Source: Straminergon stramineum
Lineage: Eukaryota; Streptophyta; Bryopsida; Hypnales; Calliergonaceae
Length of the DNA stretch: 64,000 nucleotides
Assembly: GCA_963920665.1 (NCBI GenBank)
Contig: OY987266.1
Span: 1,183,001-1,247,000, forward strand
Direction of reading: 5' to 3'
The notes under the pieces are model-generated. The model ran no database searches and was not told the origin of the DNA. It worked only from the letters and a program-made list of their open reading frames with translations. The position numbers and the translations under genes are program-made. Positions 12,165 through 25,286 of the stretch are shown piece after piece; the first letter of the stretch is position 1; each line of letters starts with the position of its first letter.

Positions 12165-14030
12165 TTAAAGTAATTTATTGATCAAATCAAACAACAACAC
12201 ACTACTTACATACCACTGGTGTCTTCCAATGTATGCTAAAATGTAATCATATACTATTGTGTGTTAAGTATGAATAGTGTATGTATATGTGATTTGCATG
12301 TTTCTTTTCTTGAACATCACAAAGTTATTTAGCTCTAAAAAATAGACCTTCAAAATTGAAAAAACTAATGCATATATAAATCCATGTTTGCAAGCCTTTA
12401 TTCTTGAACTATATTGAAATTCAGTTTCTTAACTATAAAATTCAACAAAAAAATTCTCTTAACCTTTATATGATTATTGAACATGAGGAGGTCATTGAGT
12501 AATGCACATTCCAATCATATGTCTTGCAATACAAAAAAATATAATGCAAATTGCATCATAGGATGCTCGCCAAATTTAACATATTATAACACCACCAAGT
12601 GCACTTTCACTTTTTTGCAATTGAAAACCACAAATAAATTTCAATATTTTCATAAATAATAATGTTTTGGTAAAAATCTATATAAATTTGCATTTCTCTA
12701 AAAAAATTCTTGGAATCTAACAAGTTCAAAGCTTAAACTTGTAAATACCGTAGGAACAAAGTTTATCCTTTGGATGGTCCAATCTTTTTTCATTTTAAAG
12801 AAAGGATAAATTTCATTCTCATGTGTGAAACTTCATTAATTCTATATTCACAAAATCAAGTTAAGTTCTAGTTATGTTAGATGTTTCTTGATTCTATATA
12901 GAGTAGTTTCCCCCCAAAATGCTAAATTACCAACACCTTGTATTTAGTACTTGAAGGTTTTTTTTCCTTAAAACTTGATTTTGACATTAAAAACAATTTC
13001 CTTTGCTTTAGAGCAAAGCTAACAAAATGAATTTTCTAAAGCCTAATTTCTACTTTGCTTGAAAATTCCTAAAATTGATCATTATATATTATTAAGATGT
13101 AGAGGATTGATATCTATGGTACTAAATGCATAGAGATATAAAAAATTCTATCATACTATAACATTCTTTACCATAATATCTGTCTACTTTGATTTTTTTT
13201 TAACATAGAGTAGACATTTGATTTCACTACTAAAATTTAGAAATAAAAATTTTTACTTATAAAATAACGACAAAATGGAGGATACAACGTACAAGTTTTG
13301 GAGTATCCTACAAAGTCCTGGGCTTCATCCTTTCAAAGTTAACTTCAAACTAATCAAATAGAGGGAAAAACTATCATAGATTGTCTAAACCACAAAAGCT
13401 TAAAAAACAACTAAAGACAAATGCTTGGGAAATCATACATTTTTTAGAACCAACATTGTATCATACAAAATGTGAAAATCCTTTAAAAAGAGAAATTTCT
13501 AAAATACATCAAACAAGTTGGGTAAACCAACCAAGTGAGTGCTACAAATTATTGGCTCTATTGGCTCTAGACCTTAGATAAGGAAGCTTTGCATCAGCAA
13601 AAGCTTTGTGTGACAATGCGAGGAAGCTTGAATAGGTAACTTACTCGAAAACTTTGCCAAAACAACACGGACATAGCCAATCGTAGTGTACTTCAATATA
13701 CAAACCACAAACTCATTCCAAATGCTACCACAAACGGAGTCTACTGAATAACACCATAACCCTCCTGCCTCATTGGAGCCCTAACCTAACCATAGTTAAG
13801 ATCTGGCACTGTACCCTTCCTGTTCAACTATCCGGGGGAGAATTTCCACCACATGGGTCACTCACATTTTCAACAGGGTAGTTGGGTTTAGGGTCTCGGG
13901 ATTAACTAAACCCAGGCAGAGGATAGGATTCAGTTAGTGGTAACTTAATCGAACCCATTAAGCTTAGCAGCCAGTGATGGAACTGTGGTTAATTAACCTA
14001 AGGTTGGTGGAATGAACTCGTCTGTGTTAA
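12165..14030. other. AT-rich intergenic DNA, downstream of ARD
   Basis: There is no recognisable gene. From about 13600 the base composition rises towards the ARD 3' end; 13740-14030 would be the ARD 3' UTR and downstream flank if the last exon is placed correctly. Confidence 0.35.
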
Positions 14031-16953
14031 TCACACCGCAATGGCTGCCATGGCTTTTGTTGTAGCTGCCAGGACTTTGTCCTCCACGTCTGCCGTGGCC
14101 GCGTGCCCCTCGCGCTCCATTACTGATTGGACGTAGTCCAGCCTGTCATCAGCTCGCGCACCACGCTTGCAGAAATTAACAGAATATACTATAATAGACA
14201 CCCATTTCTACTCTATTATTTTTCTGTTTTTCTATTTTTGTACAAGTGAGAAAAATACATTCATTGCATACATAGATATGCTTTAATCACAGACCTACCG
14301 ACTATTTTTAACGGAGCCTCCATCCTGGGATTAGAATATTCATCAAAGTCTCGGTATGGTAGTACAGTACAGTATCATTGCAATAATGAAATATTGTTCC
14401 GTTATTTCGGGGGAATAAAAAGAACTCTGAGGGACTGACATACTGACCCAAGTGAACTGGTATTGAATTCCGGCATGTGAAAATGTACACGATTGCAATG
14501 GAAATTCCGTTCGCTTCAAGAAGAAAAAGAAAAAGAAAAAGAAAATGTACACGATGGTTCTCCATTTGTTAAAAAAGAAAGAGAAAAAAATGTATACGAT
14601 GAATATATGGTCCCACACCGAACATGAGATCAGGTACTCAGTGTGTACATTCTTCACACAAGAAGAATTTCAATGTAAATTGACTGCGAAAGTATAACCT
14701 ATTATTTTTTAATATTATCTTTTTAAACAAACGAGGAGAAGGTATTAACATTGCTACCACGTACCGGATTTCCATATTGTCTGTTGCAGAGCACTTTTCG
14801 AATTGGGTGCGACGGGGAGTCCCTTGATACAACAGCAATGCCTGCAACATAAGAATCAACGAACATTCAACTTTTGAATATTCTGTACTAACAAATTTGG
14901 ACGAAAAAGTCTAACTGCACTCAAACGTAAATATTCAGCAGGCCTACCGAACTTAACCTCGAAGTAAAAATGTAGGAAGCCGCATCATGCAGTCTACATT
15001 CAGACTGAATGATTTCAGGTTTGGGTTCATTGAACTGCAGAATGTACCACATGGAGATCGAAATAACTTATATGATATTTAATAATCAAGCCTAAAACAA
15101 GGGCGTAAAGTAGTTGACATGCACTGCAGGGTAGGGTAGATGGGATAAATCGAATTATTGCAGTATGGGCTGAGCTGGAAATGATGATTGTGGTGATAGT
15201 CTATTTCTAGACTACTCAAAAGAAAGAATATGGAGATCGTAGGACTGTAGCTTTTACCTTGAGGTACTGGTCTTCATCTAGTGTAAACCTGTGGTACATT
15301 CCTGGTGGCAATACGATCAGGTCGCCTTTCTTTATCTCGATACGAATCCATTGTCCGTCGAAGTCTCGGACGTCCTCATAGCCTGTGGATAGCCCATACG
15401 TAGTGTCAGACTGTCAGATTTGGAGACTTGAAGATTTGAATGGAGGCAATTTGGGCCAATCTACAAAGAGACTTCGTACTTTGGAATCAGGATGGAGAAT
15501 TTCGTTAAAACGGCGCCATTCGGCACTTTCACGGATTACACCACGCGGTCTCAAAATGACGTATAGAATATGCCATTTTAATGAAATTTCCTATCAGGAC
15601 TCAAAATCCTGCAGGATTGGATTTGGAATCAACAACAAAGTCTAACCCACATGTACGGAAATCGTGAACTGTGACGCTCAGATGTACTGATTTCTTCCAG
15701 CTAGATTTAAGCATGATCACAGCATTCTTTACCTCAGAATTTCCTCTCTTACGACTTGTTTGACACCTAATTAGATTGCCTCTCCACTCTCCAGTACTAT
15801 TCTTGAGGAGGGGTATTCATTAAAGTAGTGACCGGCATCTTGCTACTTACTACTAAGGTTTACAACACATTCACAGAGGCGAAGGAAACCTGCTACTACG
15901 TACGGATTGATTGCGCATTAAGTTATCAAAAGGACCCTTAATCCTTAACACCTGCATAAACTCTACTCCATCAGTCACACTAGAGAGGATAGTAAACGAT
16001 TAACCTACCTACTCCGTCAAGAATGAACCGAATCTCTTCATGGTCATGAAGATGCTCCATAAAAAACTTCTTCGTATTCTCCTCGAAGTTCGGGAGCTTC
16101 CCGGGAGTAACGGTCAACACTTCCTGTAACCATGCACGGCCAAGTGTCAGAACAGATAATAAAGAGTTTGTATATACATTATTATGTGAGGGGGTTGACC
16201 TCTGCAAAGTGCGAAACGTAATTGGAAGAGAACGATCTACAACTTGGCCACGTGGCATTGACTTGACAAGAATCGTAATTGCTTGTAAATCAACCTGGGG
16301 TAGGTAGGTACAGTGTCAATCTTTTAAGTACCTCGTAGTTGTAACCGCGAGCACTCTTGACTTGGTTCAGAAATCTGTTGTTCTCGAAATCTTCGGTTTC
16401 AATTTGTGTCCACGTGAGCACACCCAACTCTGAAAAGTTCCGAAGATATCAATTAGTATAGAAATATTAGAATCAGTTTCTGGAGATATCCAACTGAAGG
16501 GGAAAGCGGTGCCTCGCACGTCTAAACCTTGTATTCCAACGAGTAGAATGCACAGCAAGTGACTTCATGCCCACACTCATATGACTGAATAATCTTTCCA
16601 GAAAAGGAAAGAACGTCGGTGCCCATACTTATTTAACTGCGAAAAGAGAACAGTCACTCCATTGACCTAAACTCAGGCACAAGTATTTATAATTAAAACC
16701 GCAGTTCATGTGGGAGCACATGAGTCGCATGCACGTTTTAAAATCAGAGACTTCCTTTTCGAGAAGCTCAGACGCACTATCTAGAGAAATAATTTTAATA
16801 AATTCTAATTCATTTAAAACAGGAGGATGGTCTCTTACTCTGCAGATGATCGGTTGGGACTTCTCGGTTGGGATTGTACCGATGGGGCTGGCAAGGGGGT
16901 TCATCGTTGGGGTTGTAGTACCAAGCGCTGATGGGTATCGATTTCTTCACTTC
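14031..16953 (-). CDS. ARD: Acireductone dioxygenase (ARD), 5' end missing
   Basis: This cupin enzyme of the methionine salvage (Yang) cycle oxidises acireductone to the 2-keto precursor of methionine, normally in the cytosol. Exons with matching phases: 16953-16839 ([11 protein letters not shown]), 16429-16332 (LGVLTW...SARGYNYE), 16123-16009 (the metal motif [15 protein letters not shown]), 15382-15258 ([20 protein letters not shown]) and 14841-14761 ([14 protein letters not shown]). The two His of HLH, the Glu four residues later and the His of MYHRF are the four expected metal ligands. The last exon is uncertain. The preferred choice is 14165-14031 ([16 protein letters not shown]..., TGA stop), which needs a weak GTGGTA donor. 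The better GTACGT donor at 14764 instead leads to a short exon, 14683-14638. The first exon with the ATG was not found: the frame before 16953 is closed by TAA, so it should lie upstream. Intron 15383-16008 contains a small MITE. Confidence 0.85.
15491..15595. mobile_element. Small MITE inside an ARD intron
   Basis: The inverted ends GGAGAATTTCGTTAAAACGG and GGAAATTTCATTAAAATGG (reverse strand) belong to the same family as the 320-bp element at 19101. The direct repeat ATCAGGA at both borders looks like a 7-bp target duplication. Its site within the 15383-16008 intron avoids both splice signals. Confidence 0.6.
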
Positions 16954-19100
16954 CTGCCACACCAGTACGCAACTTTAACAACACAGAACTGTACTGTCGG
17001 AGCTGAGGATCAGGTCGAAAATCCAGTGGATATGAAGTTTGTCAGAGTCTTATCGACTAGGAAAATTGAAAGGGGTGGTGGTGGTGGATCGAATGGACGG
17101 GAAAGTACGCCATCATAGTCATCACCGCTGGCACATGAATTTTTACAGTACGGTGCATGACGTATATTCTACAGCAATGATGATGGACGCAAGGGTAACT
17201 CATGCATGCAACCTTCAAGCACCTTTAAAGTTTGCCGGTGCGAATGACATTCCGTTGAAGTATCTACCGCCATTGTGATAGCTAGCTGGAGAGATGGATA
17301 GTCAGAGAGATCAATCGATAAACCCCGTGACACCCTGTCACATTCAACGCATTCAATCATCAGTCCCACCGAACGAATCTGATGCAATTCCTCATCACAA
17401 ATCATGAAATATTCCCTGTTACCCCGTTCTAAATAGTTTCCTATATTGCAGGAGATTCGGGTTTCGAGGTTGTGTTCAAGAAATAAAAAGATCGTCACCC
17501 TCACCAAAATTCTAACTTCATGACAGTTAGCAGCTAACTAATTGAAAACCTGGTTGCGAACTTGCAAACGGACCTAATTTGTAACGGAATTGACTGACGC
17601 AGCAAGCGATTGGTGCAAGAGAGAAGCAAGCTGAAGCCCGGGGAACCATAAGTAAGTCAGCATACGCAGCAGCAGGCGGTGAAGGGCTAAAGAAAGGCGA
17701 TAATTCGGTACAGTTGCGGTCCAATACATGGAAATGGCGCACTGTTCCATCCGCAAGTAGGTCAGGTGGTCCCCAGTTTCGATCCTGTCGAGGATGTATA
17801 TAATCGCTCTACATTTGGAGGTTCCAGGAGAGACTAATAAACCTCCAGCAGCACTACACGGCTAAGTTAGCTAGTGAAGTTCTAGTGACCGAGCCTAGTC
17901 TAGTTTGTATACCGAGTTCGAAGCTCCAGTTTCGCACATAGTTCGAGATTCCCGTTCCGTATCCCTACGTGTATCGAGCAAGGAAGCGCTTCAAGCATCC
18001 CCTATATACGGAACGAAGCTTGAGCACACCGGTTCGTTACATGTCCACGGATCGGACCACACACACCACAAACCCCGGACTCTCGAAATTCTCACTCTCG
18101 CCACAATATCAAACAATCCGCACAATTGCAAAGTACAAAGAAACCTCGATCCATCAAGCTCCACACTGGAACCAACCCCTCTAGCTAGCCCTCAGTTTCG
18201 ATGTCAATCCTGACTCACTCGATCTAGTCATTGAATTGTAGGCGCTTCTCACACCAGGGAAAAAAACAAACTACACCCGAAACAACAGAACTCGAAGATC
18301 CCAGTTCCGAGTCAAGGATCGAATGCATCCCATGCCATTCCCGGTGCCAAGATAACCAACACTAGCATTCTTAAAATCATGGCCACCATCCAGAAATGAA
18401 ACCGTTTCGTAATCCTACTCGAGAATCGAACTAGACAGCATCTACTATCTAGCTATGCTACAAGTAGAATAGGATGGATTCACGTACTGATCGGATGCTC
18501 TAAATGAACCGTCGATTATTGCTCCCCACACTCCACAAACCACCGAAATAGCAGTGACGTAAACCAGCGATGGCATATATACCGAACAACCTCTCTGGAA
18601 AAGGGCGTCGCTTCATTGCTCGTGAGGTAGTTGCAGCAAGACGTTTGTCGTAATCTGCAAGCTGTCGTGATGGCGACTGTTTGGACGGAACGACGAGGAG
18701 AAGACAACTCCTAACTTGCACTCGTTTCTACCGTATTAAAGAATTGTATTTTTACGGAGAATTTGGTGCACACCAGTGAAACTCTGTCGCCAAGCTGAAT
18801 AAGCTTAAGGTTCATTCTGTGTTGAGTGTCTGAATGTGGTATAAAAGAGGTTGCGGGAGGACCTGTTTGGGAGGGGGAAAAGCTGAATTCCTGGCAGATC
18901 TTTTGGTACTGGAGGAGGAATTGCGGCCTGGAATCTCGGAGGCTCCATTCATTTCTTATATTAATGAAATTTTTATAATAACGAATTTGGCTTTGTACCT
19001 TTGTCCGAAATTCCGCTTCCACTTTCGGCGTAGAATGAGGAGCGGGAATGCAATTTTACCAGGGACGATGGAGGGAAGAGAGCAGGGAGGGCTCGCTACA
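16954..19100. other. GC-richer unique DNA upstream of ARD
   Basis: This block has a more balanced composition than the flanking desert and no clear repeats, as expected for a promoter and 5' exon region of the minus-strand ARD gene. Several short ORFs on both strands (for example 17905-18213 + and 18500-18721 -) show no domain. A short hairpin (GGAGGTT...AACCTCC) lies at about 17816-17848. The missing first ARD exon is probably here, but no single ATG exon could be joined convincingly. Confidence 0.4.
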
Positions 19101-19420
19101 TGGTCAATTTCATTAAAATGGTGGTATTCAGAGGCCATTTTTCAGTCTAAGTTGTGAAAGGGACATCTAGGACTTTTGTAGATTTTGGACATCTAGAACA
19201 TCTATAGATTTCAGAAATGTAGAACTCTTGTAGATTTTTTATGGCGCGGCCTAAACCACCCATGGCATGTCTAGATTTAAGACACCTAGGACAAATCTAG
19301 ACTTCTAATATCTAGGACAGGTTTAGATTTCGGACCATGCAATTTGAACTTTAAAAGTGCCAAAGTAGCAAAATGGACTGTCAATTTAATGGAACACTGC
19401 CATTTTAATGAAATTGACCA
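19101..19420. mobile_element. MITE with about 21-bp perfect terminal inverted repeats
   Basis: The left end is TGGTCAATTTCATTAAAATG. The right end (CATTTTAATGAAATTGACCA, to 19420) is its exact reverse complement, and similarity continues a few bases inward. The element is 320 bp and non-coding, with internal short repeats of the type GACATCTAGGAC. No clear target duplication is visible. It is related to the intronic element at 15491. Confidence 0.8.
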
Positions 19421-19519
19421 TCTATTCATTTCTTTGGTTAAGTGTAAATGCTTTAATTTGGCGATTTGGCGATAGAACCCAATGTGATCTAGAGAAAGAA
19501 TCTATTTTGCTATAGAAAT

Positions 19520-19750
19520 CAACCATCAATTTGAGGTTTATGGAAGCAACTTTTCTACAACTTCCATCCGAACTTAATCCTAGGATTTGTCAATTTCTTT
19601 TGCTTGTAGTAAATTTCATAATTCACATGGATTAATCAGTAGGGATGAAAAGAATTTAAAATAGCAAAAATAGGTTTCTTCATCCCATAGTTGTTTGCTA
19701 CATTGGTGATACATAAAAATCCAAAAGATTCACATTAATTGGCTTTATTG
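19520..19750 (+). repeat. Interspersed repeat A, copy 1
   Basis: A diverged block of about 220 bp containing phrases like AAAAATAGG-TTTCTTCATCC and AAAATCCAAAAGATTCACA. Copies in the same orientation lie at about 22540-22760 and 60440-60660. No ends or coding capacity are seen. Confidence 0.55.
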
Positions 19751-19989
19751 ACTACCATGTGCTAAGGTCAAATTTGATCAAAATTAAGTATACATGTCAT
19801 CTTATGAATGGTCTTAAGGTTGTCACACCTCTATCTCCTTGGGGTGCCCTAAATGCCTTAGTGAGCAAGGGGGACTCCAGGGGTAACTTTGTCATGACCC
19901 TCATTAAAAGGCGTGCCCGGCCACCTTGGTGAGCAAGGGGGATGTTGAGGGTGACTCCCCAAGCCTTGCAAGAGATGAGGTGAAAGGGA

Positions 19990-22330
19990 CTAGGGGTCTC
20001 GAGCGATCAGAGCGATGTAACGCTCTGATCTGGACGAATTTGGGAGCGTGTCGCACATGCTTGAAAAGCTTGTAAGAAGACGCGTCTATGGGTCCAAAGA
20101 ACGTGAGAATCTGAGTTGGGAGTCAAAAGATATGGCTCCTCAAAGTTGGCAATGTCCCAGCCGCTTCTCGAGGCATAGGGACGTGGGAAACAAGGTTTGG
20201 GAGGGTTCCTTTGAGCCAAATAGGGCATGCCTTATATCATTGGAAAGATAAGGAGACAAGATTTCTAGAATGATAAAGCTCATGAAGAGATGAGCTGTGA
20301 GCTAAAAGTTATGGACATCCAAAGAGGGTGGAGTCCCGGAGAACTACACCTCCCAGGGGACTCGTACCTTTGGAGGGCCATAACTTCCTCAATACTTGTC
20401 GTATTAGGGAAAGTAAATAGTGTATGGTGATCTACGGAAAATGTAAATCACGAAAATGGGCTCGCACTTAGGATTTGGAGCCCAGAGATAAAAGTTATCC
20501 CGATGGGAAGATCGGGAGTCTTTGGGGGGTCCGGTTTGGAGATACCACTTGGAAATGGGTGGTCTTCCAAGATGGGGTGCGTCTTGGGGGTTCCTGATGA
20601 CCTCTAGTGACCTCTAGTATGGAGGGGGGGGGTGTCAAATCCCGCAGAGAGTACTATGAAGAGGGGTGGTCTCCCTCCTCCCTCCCGGATGGTACCATGG
20701 TAAGCCTAAGTGGCCCCGAGTGGTGAGGTTAGTGTTGGAGCCTCACCACCACTTGTGTGTTACCGTGCAGTGCTTGTGCACTCCTTGATACCGGTTGGGT
20801 GGTGTCCCACTCCACAATGGGCCATGGTGTGAGTCATATATAGTGAATCCCGATTAGTGAGTCCCGAAATGAGTTGGGTTGGGCCTAGTGGGGAATTGGG
20901 TCCCATTCAAGGGCGTTTAGCACCGGTGGGGAGTAGTGCCTCCACCGAGTGCTTGGACATCAATAGAAGTTCCGCCCCATGTCATCAAATGACATGCTCG
21001 ATTTCTTGTGGGAGTTAAGTGTTGGAAAGAAAAGATTGGGAGTCACGGAGGAATGAGGAACCCCGTGATTTGAGTTGGAACCTAACATTGTGGATGCGTG
21101 ACATGTGCAGCGTTAGGGGAGCGTAAACCTTGGTGACACTAAAGTGTTAAGTGCTTGGAAAGTGAGCTTAAGGTGTTAAGTGTCATTAAGGGATGCAACA
21201 AACTTTCCAAGCTTTGCAATAGTCTAAAAAAGGAGAAATAAAAGACTCCCAAGCAAATAGGGCACAATAATTCTTTAAATAAAAAGAAAATGGTAGAATG
21301 TCATTCATGCTTAGAAAGTTCTTGAGAAGACAGTTCTAACTATCTAAAGAACGCATGATTTGGGGTTCTCTTAACAAAGCATGGTATATATCATATCATT
21401 AAAAAGACATGAAGATAAGAAAGCTATAATGATAAGCATTATAAGGTTCTAAGATATGAATTAGAAATTATGGCAAAGAGAAAGGTTCTAGTAAAGGCAT
21501 GACGCCGCTTCCGGTGAATCCAAATCTTTAGAGGGCCATACTTTTGTGATAATTTGTTCAAATGGGACATGTGAAAAGTCCATCGGTATAAACTCGTCGC
21601 TTAGATATCTGAAATTGGCTCGCATGTGGGATTTGAAGCCATGAACGCAAAGTTACGCCATTTAAAAGTTCAAAAGTCCAAACAGAGTTGGAACTTAGCG
21701 ATTTCGATTGGAAATGGGTGGTCTTCCAAAACCCTATGGGATTTGGAAAGTTCCTTCGACCTGCAAAGAAAAGGTCTATTGAATACCACAAAGAGTACTA
21801 TAGAAGGGATTGGCCTCACTCTTTACTCCCTCTTGAAGCCTTGGTGAGTCTTGGTGACTTATGGTTGGTGATGCAACTTCACCACTAGCTTCAAAGCACA
21901 AGTAGACACTTGTATAGGTGTCTCGGGGCACTGGTTGAATGGAATCTTGCTCTTTGCTAGGCCATTTGCGATATGTCCTAAGTTGTAAGTCCCCATTAAT
22001 TTTTGTGTAAGAGTAACAAGTATACAACGGACATAGTATGAAGTGGGGTAACAACCAAGGGCAATTAGGATCGTGATGAGTAGTGCCACCACGAATCCTA
22101 ATACAGTAAGATGGAAGTTCTGCCTCATGCCACCAAGTGACATATTAGGTGTCATGTGTGAAGTGCATGCTAATAGTCCTAGGGATATAGACTTAGCAGT
22201 ATGGATTAGAAATGTGGACTAATGCTATCGGTGTGTGGCACATGTAGTGTTAGTTAATTTGGGCCCAAGAAATACTGAAATTGAAACGTAGTTAACCCTA
22301 AAAGCCGTGAAAGGCTTTTAAAAGTTGTTT
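19990..22330 (+). repeat. Diverged tandem duplication (two units, about 1.15 kb period), LTR-like
   Basis: Unit 1 (about 19990-21235) and unit 2 (about 21240-22330) align along their length: GGAAATGGGTGGTCTTCCAA at 20548 and 21706, GAGTACTAT at 20650 and 21794, GAGTAGTGCC at 20930 and 22074, and the GAAGTTC(C/T)GCC block before 21000 and 22130. Unit 1 is clearly GC-richer; unit 2 differs mostly by C-to-T and G-to-A changes, as if decayed by methylation-linked deamination. No ORF of note occurs. Style and size suggest a pair of solo or tandem LTRs, but no gag-pol, primer site or clean TG...CA borders were identified, so the class is open. Confidence 0.6.
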
Positions 22331-22539
22331 GAAGCTATATGGTGTTACTAAGGCCATGACAAAGGTGAATTAGACTCTAATGTGGAAATTCAATTTTGGC
22401 ACTCGAGTGCTGAAGCAAACCTTAATATACTTATCTATTGACCTTTACAATACATACCTATTTGGCTAGTTAATAACATAATTATTTTTTAGCAATTTGT
22501 CACCAAAATACAACCAAGTCCATAGACTAGTGATAAGCC

Positions 22540-22760
22540 TATAGGAAATTTGAGATCTTTTGGAGCACCTTTTGCCAATGCCATTTGAGTTTGGATCTAG
22601 AATCTTCAAATATTTTTTCTTATAGTGAATTTTGTAACTCAAATGGATCTAGAAGGATCAATAAAAATTGTAAAAATTGGCTTTCTCATAGTACAATCGA
22701 TATGTTTGATCACCGCATCGACGATACTGAGAAATCCAAAAAATTTACACTACAAACTAG
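22540..22760 (+). repeat. Interspersed repeat A, copy 2
   Basis: Matches the 19520-19750 block, with GGATCTAGAA / TTCTTATAGTGAATTTTGTA and AATTGGCTTTCTCATAGTACA as landmarks. Together with copy 1 it brackets the tandem duplication at 20.0-22.3 kb in direct orientation. Confidence 0.55.
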
Positions 22761-25286
22761 TGAGGCTATTTGACTAATTCATTGTTCCAATTAAGTTAAT
22801 TTAGCTATCTTGCACAACACTAATTTGTACTCTTTGTGCTTGTAACACTCATTTACTAAATCATATTATTTTGAATTATTACAAACAAAAAATTTATTTA
22901 TTGTACTAATTTTTCACAAGGATAAAAACTTGTAGCAACATTAATTTTGTAGCTAATTATAATTCTCCCTTGTCATTATTATTAGTTCAAATTCATATGG
23001 TAGAACTTGGTTTATATAGAACAAGAGCACTTGCAAGAAGACCCACATGGCAAGATAGACTATTTTGGGGTAACTATTCTCTTGGATTGGTTCCCATGTC
23101 TCTATATACAAAATTCCACTACACTCATTTGTCTGATTAGTCTCTATAACATTGATTTACCAATGTCATACTATTTGTAAAATAATGAAATGAATGTAGG
23201 TTGAAATATTATTGTATTGTATCAATTTCTACAAATATTACAAATTCTGTATTATCACAAATTTTCCAAGTGACACTAATTCCCCCTTCACTAATAGGAT
23301 AAATCAACATCAGTAGTGTTGCAACCAAAACCGCTGTCAATATCAATGTGACCCTATTGTTGTTAGTCTTCAGAAACCACTGTGGGCACTGACTAACTTA
23401 AAGAGCAACCAACTTAGCCAAGGCTTGCAAGTGTGGAGCGTGCTAAATTTTTGACTGCAAGTTGGTGCATTCATGGTGCAACAAATTTCATTTCTTTGAC
23501 CAGACTTACTTGTCAAATGCCGTTGAGGACTTGAGAAGCTGCTCACATTCAAAGAATGATCTGGCCTCATGGGAAAACAAAAAAAGGAATGATCCGTCCA
23601 CAAGCATCTTCGGGGGAAAAAAAGAATGTTCTCATGAGCGTCATGGGGAAAAAAAGAATGGTCCAGCGCAGCATGGGAAAGAAAAAATCAGACTCCAGCC
23701 ACTGTGGTGGGAAAAAATCAGATTCAGTGAGCTGCTGAGGATTCAAAGTGTCTCCAAAGGAGACTTTCTTAATATGCTCTATGTTATTGCAATTCATGCG
23801 CTTCCAAATAGCCACTTCCAAATTCATGCACTTCCATTCTTGGTAGGGCCTTTTTTTTTCTTTTTTTTCATGTTCTATTTCTGTCACATCTGACTGTACT
23901 TCTTCAATAAAACCAAAGTCCACCTGCATTATGTTTATTTTTTGCTTTTGAGAAAAGTTATTCTCCCTCTTGTATGGAGATTGAGTGGAGTCAGGGCAGG
24001 GACTCTGGGAGAATGTCCTCGCTGAGTCACGTCAGTTCAGTTTCACCTAAAGTTTTTCCATCCCACCACCATCCAAATACTTCAAATGAAAGGATGAAAA
24101 CAAACACCAGGCTCTCATAGAACGAACTCTTATGTTTTGGATTAAACCACTCTCATGTTCAGATCAAACTTTCGTAGCTCAATGTGTACACCTTCGTGTA
24201 ATCAATATCTAGTTTGGATCGAGTTTTCATAGCTCAATGTGTACATCCTTGTGTAATCAATCTCTTGTTTTTTGCGACACTTTTTTGGTCCAAATGTTGG
24301 TGTTGCATTTGGGGCAAATAAATCATGTGTGTAACTTACATACCATACTGAAGAAATCAACTCCGTTTCAATTATGTGACAGATCTATCTTGCAGGGTTT
24401 GCTAGGGCTGTTCTGCAGTGAGGACACTGGCAAATCACCTACAGACAATAGAGCTGCAGGGGAGGTTGACATTTGCGATTAGTGAGTAGGATAGGAAGTT
24501 TGGAAGTGAGGGTTTATTTGAAAAGTACAGCTTCTGTCTAACTTATGTACTCCCTCAGGCTGTGAGTCTTGAGCAGTTAAGTTCAGTGACTGAAATTGAG
24601 TTATCAACAAAATGTGTGGCACATGATAGACTGTCCGATGAAGTACTCCTGATTCCGTCAGCACTCGCCAATGGCACCCCTGCAGACGAACTAATAAAGT
24701 GACTTAACTTACAGGAGTCCTGACTGACTGCATGTTCGACTGACTGATCCTGACCCTCCCGCCATGAGCATGATGGATCGTGGATGAAGCTTGCACTTTT
24801 CTGCTTCAATTCTGCAGAGGAAAAATATCCACAAGCGTTTGGCCACTCATGATTTGACGCATCCCATCTTCACAATTTTTTGCAATTTTTTTTGGTGGGA
24901 GTTGATCGATGTTCCGAGCTCTGGAACATGCCTGACCCTGCAACGCCCTCGGGAAGGGAAGGCAGCAACTGCGAGGGGCTTTAATGATCAAAGCACAGGC
25001 CCTGGCATTTGGCAAACTTAAGGTACACGGCCTTCAGGCAGTGGCTTGCAAGGTAGGGAGGCTCCGCAGCAGGAGCATGCATTCAATGGGCATTCATCAG
25101 CGGCATGGGTCTGGCAAAGCTTATAAAAAAATGGGGTCCCTGTTTTGGAACTGAGTGAATGGATTATTTGTTTGTCCCATCTGTGGCATTCATTATTTTG
25201 ACTTTCCAAGTCTCCTGGTGTGCAAAAGCAAAAAAGAATCTCCGTCCATTCAGCTATTCCGATGAACTAGAATGTGGAGAAGAATA
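22761..25286. other. Intergenic DNA without a recognised gene
   Basis: 22800-23330 is AT-rich and contains two diverged direct repeats about 300 bp apart (landmark TAACATTGATTTACCAATGTCA). From 23340 the composition rises. ORFs up to 143 codons occur at 23462-23893 (+) and 23567-23929 (-), but they overlap each other across an A-rich degenerate repeat (CATGGGAAAAAAAGAATG-like units, 23565-23720), which explains their length. No domain was recognised. Confidence 0.4.
24165..24265 (+). repeat. Short tandem repeat, about 60-bp unit, two copies
   Basis: TAGCTCAATGTGTACA followed by CCTTCGTGTAATCAAT occurs at about 24176 and again at about 24231 with few changes. Confidence 0.7.

Noticed and set aside
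20007..22155. Coding sequence of an LTR retrotransposon
   Set aside because: No gag, protease, reverse-transcriptase or integrase motifs in any frame; only LTR-like tandem DNA.
23462..23929. Opposed ORFs of 143 and 120 codons
   Set aside because: Both are created by a degenerate A-rich tandem repeat read on the two strands; no domain seen.
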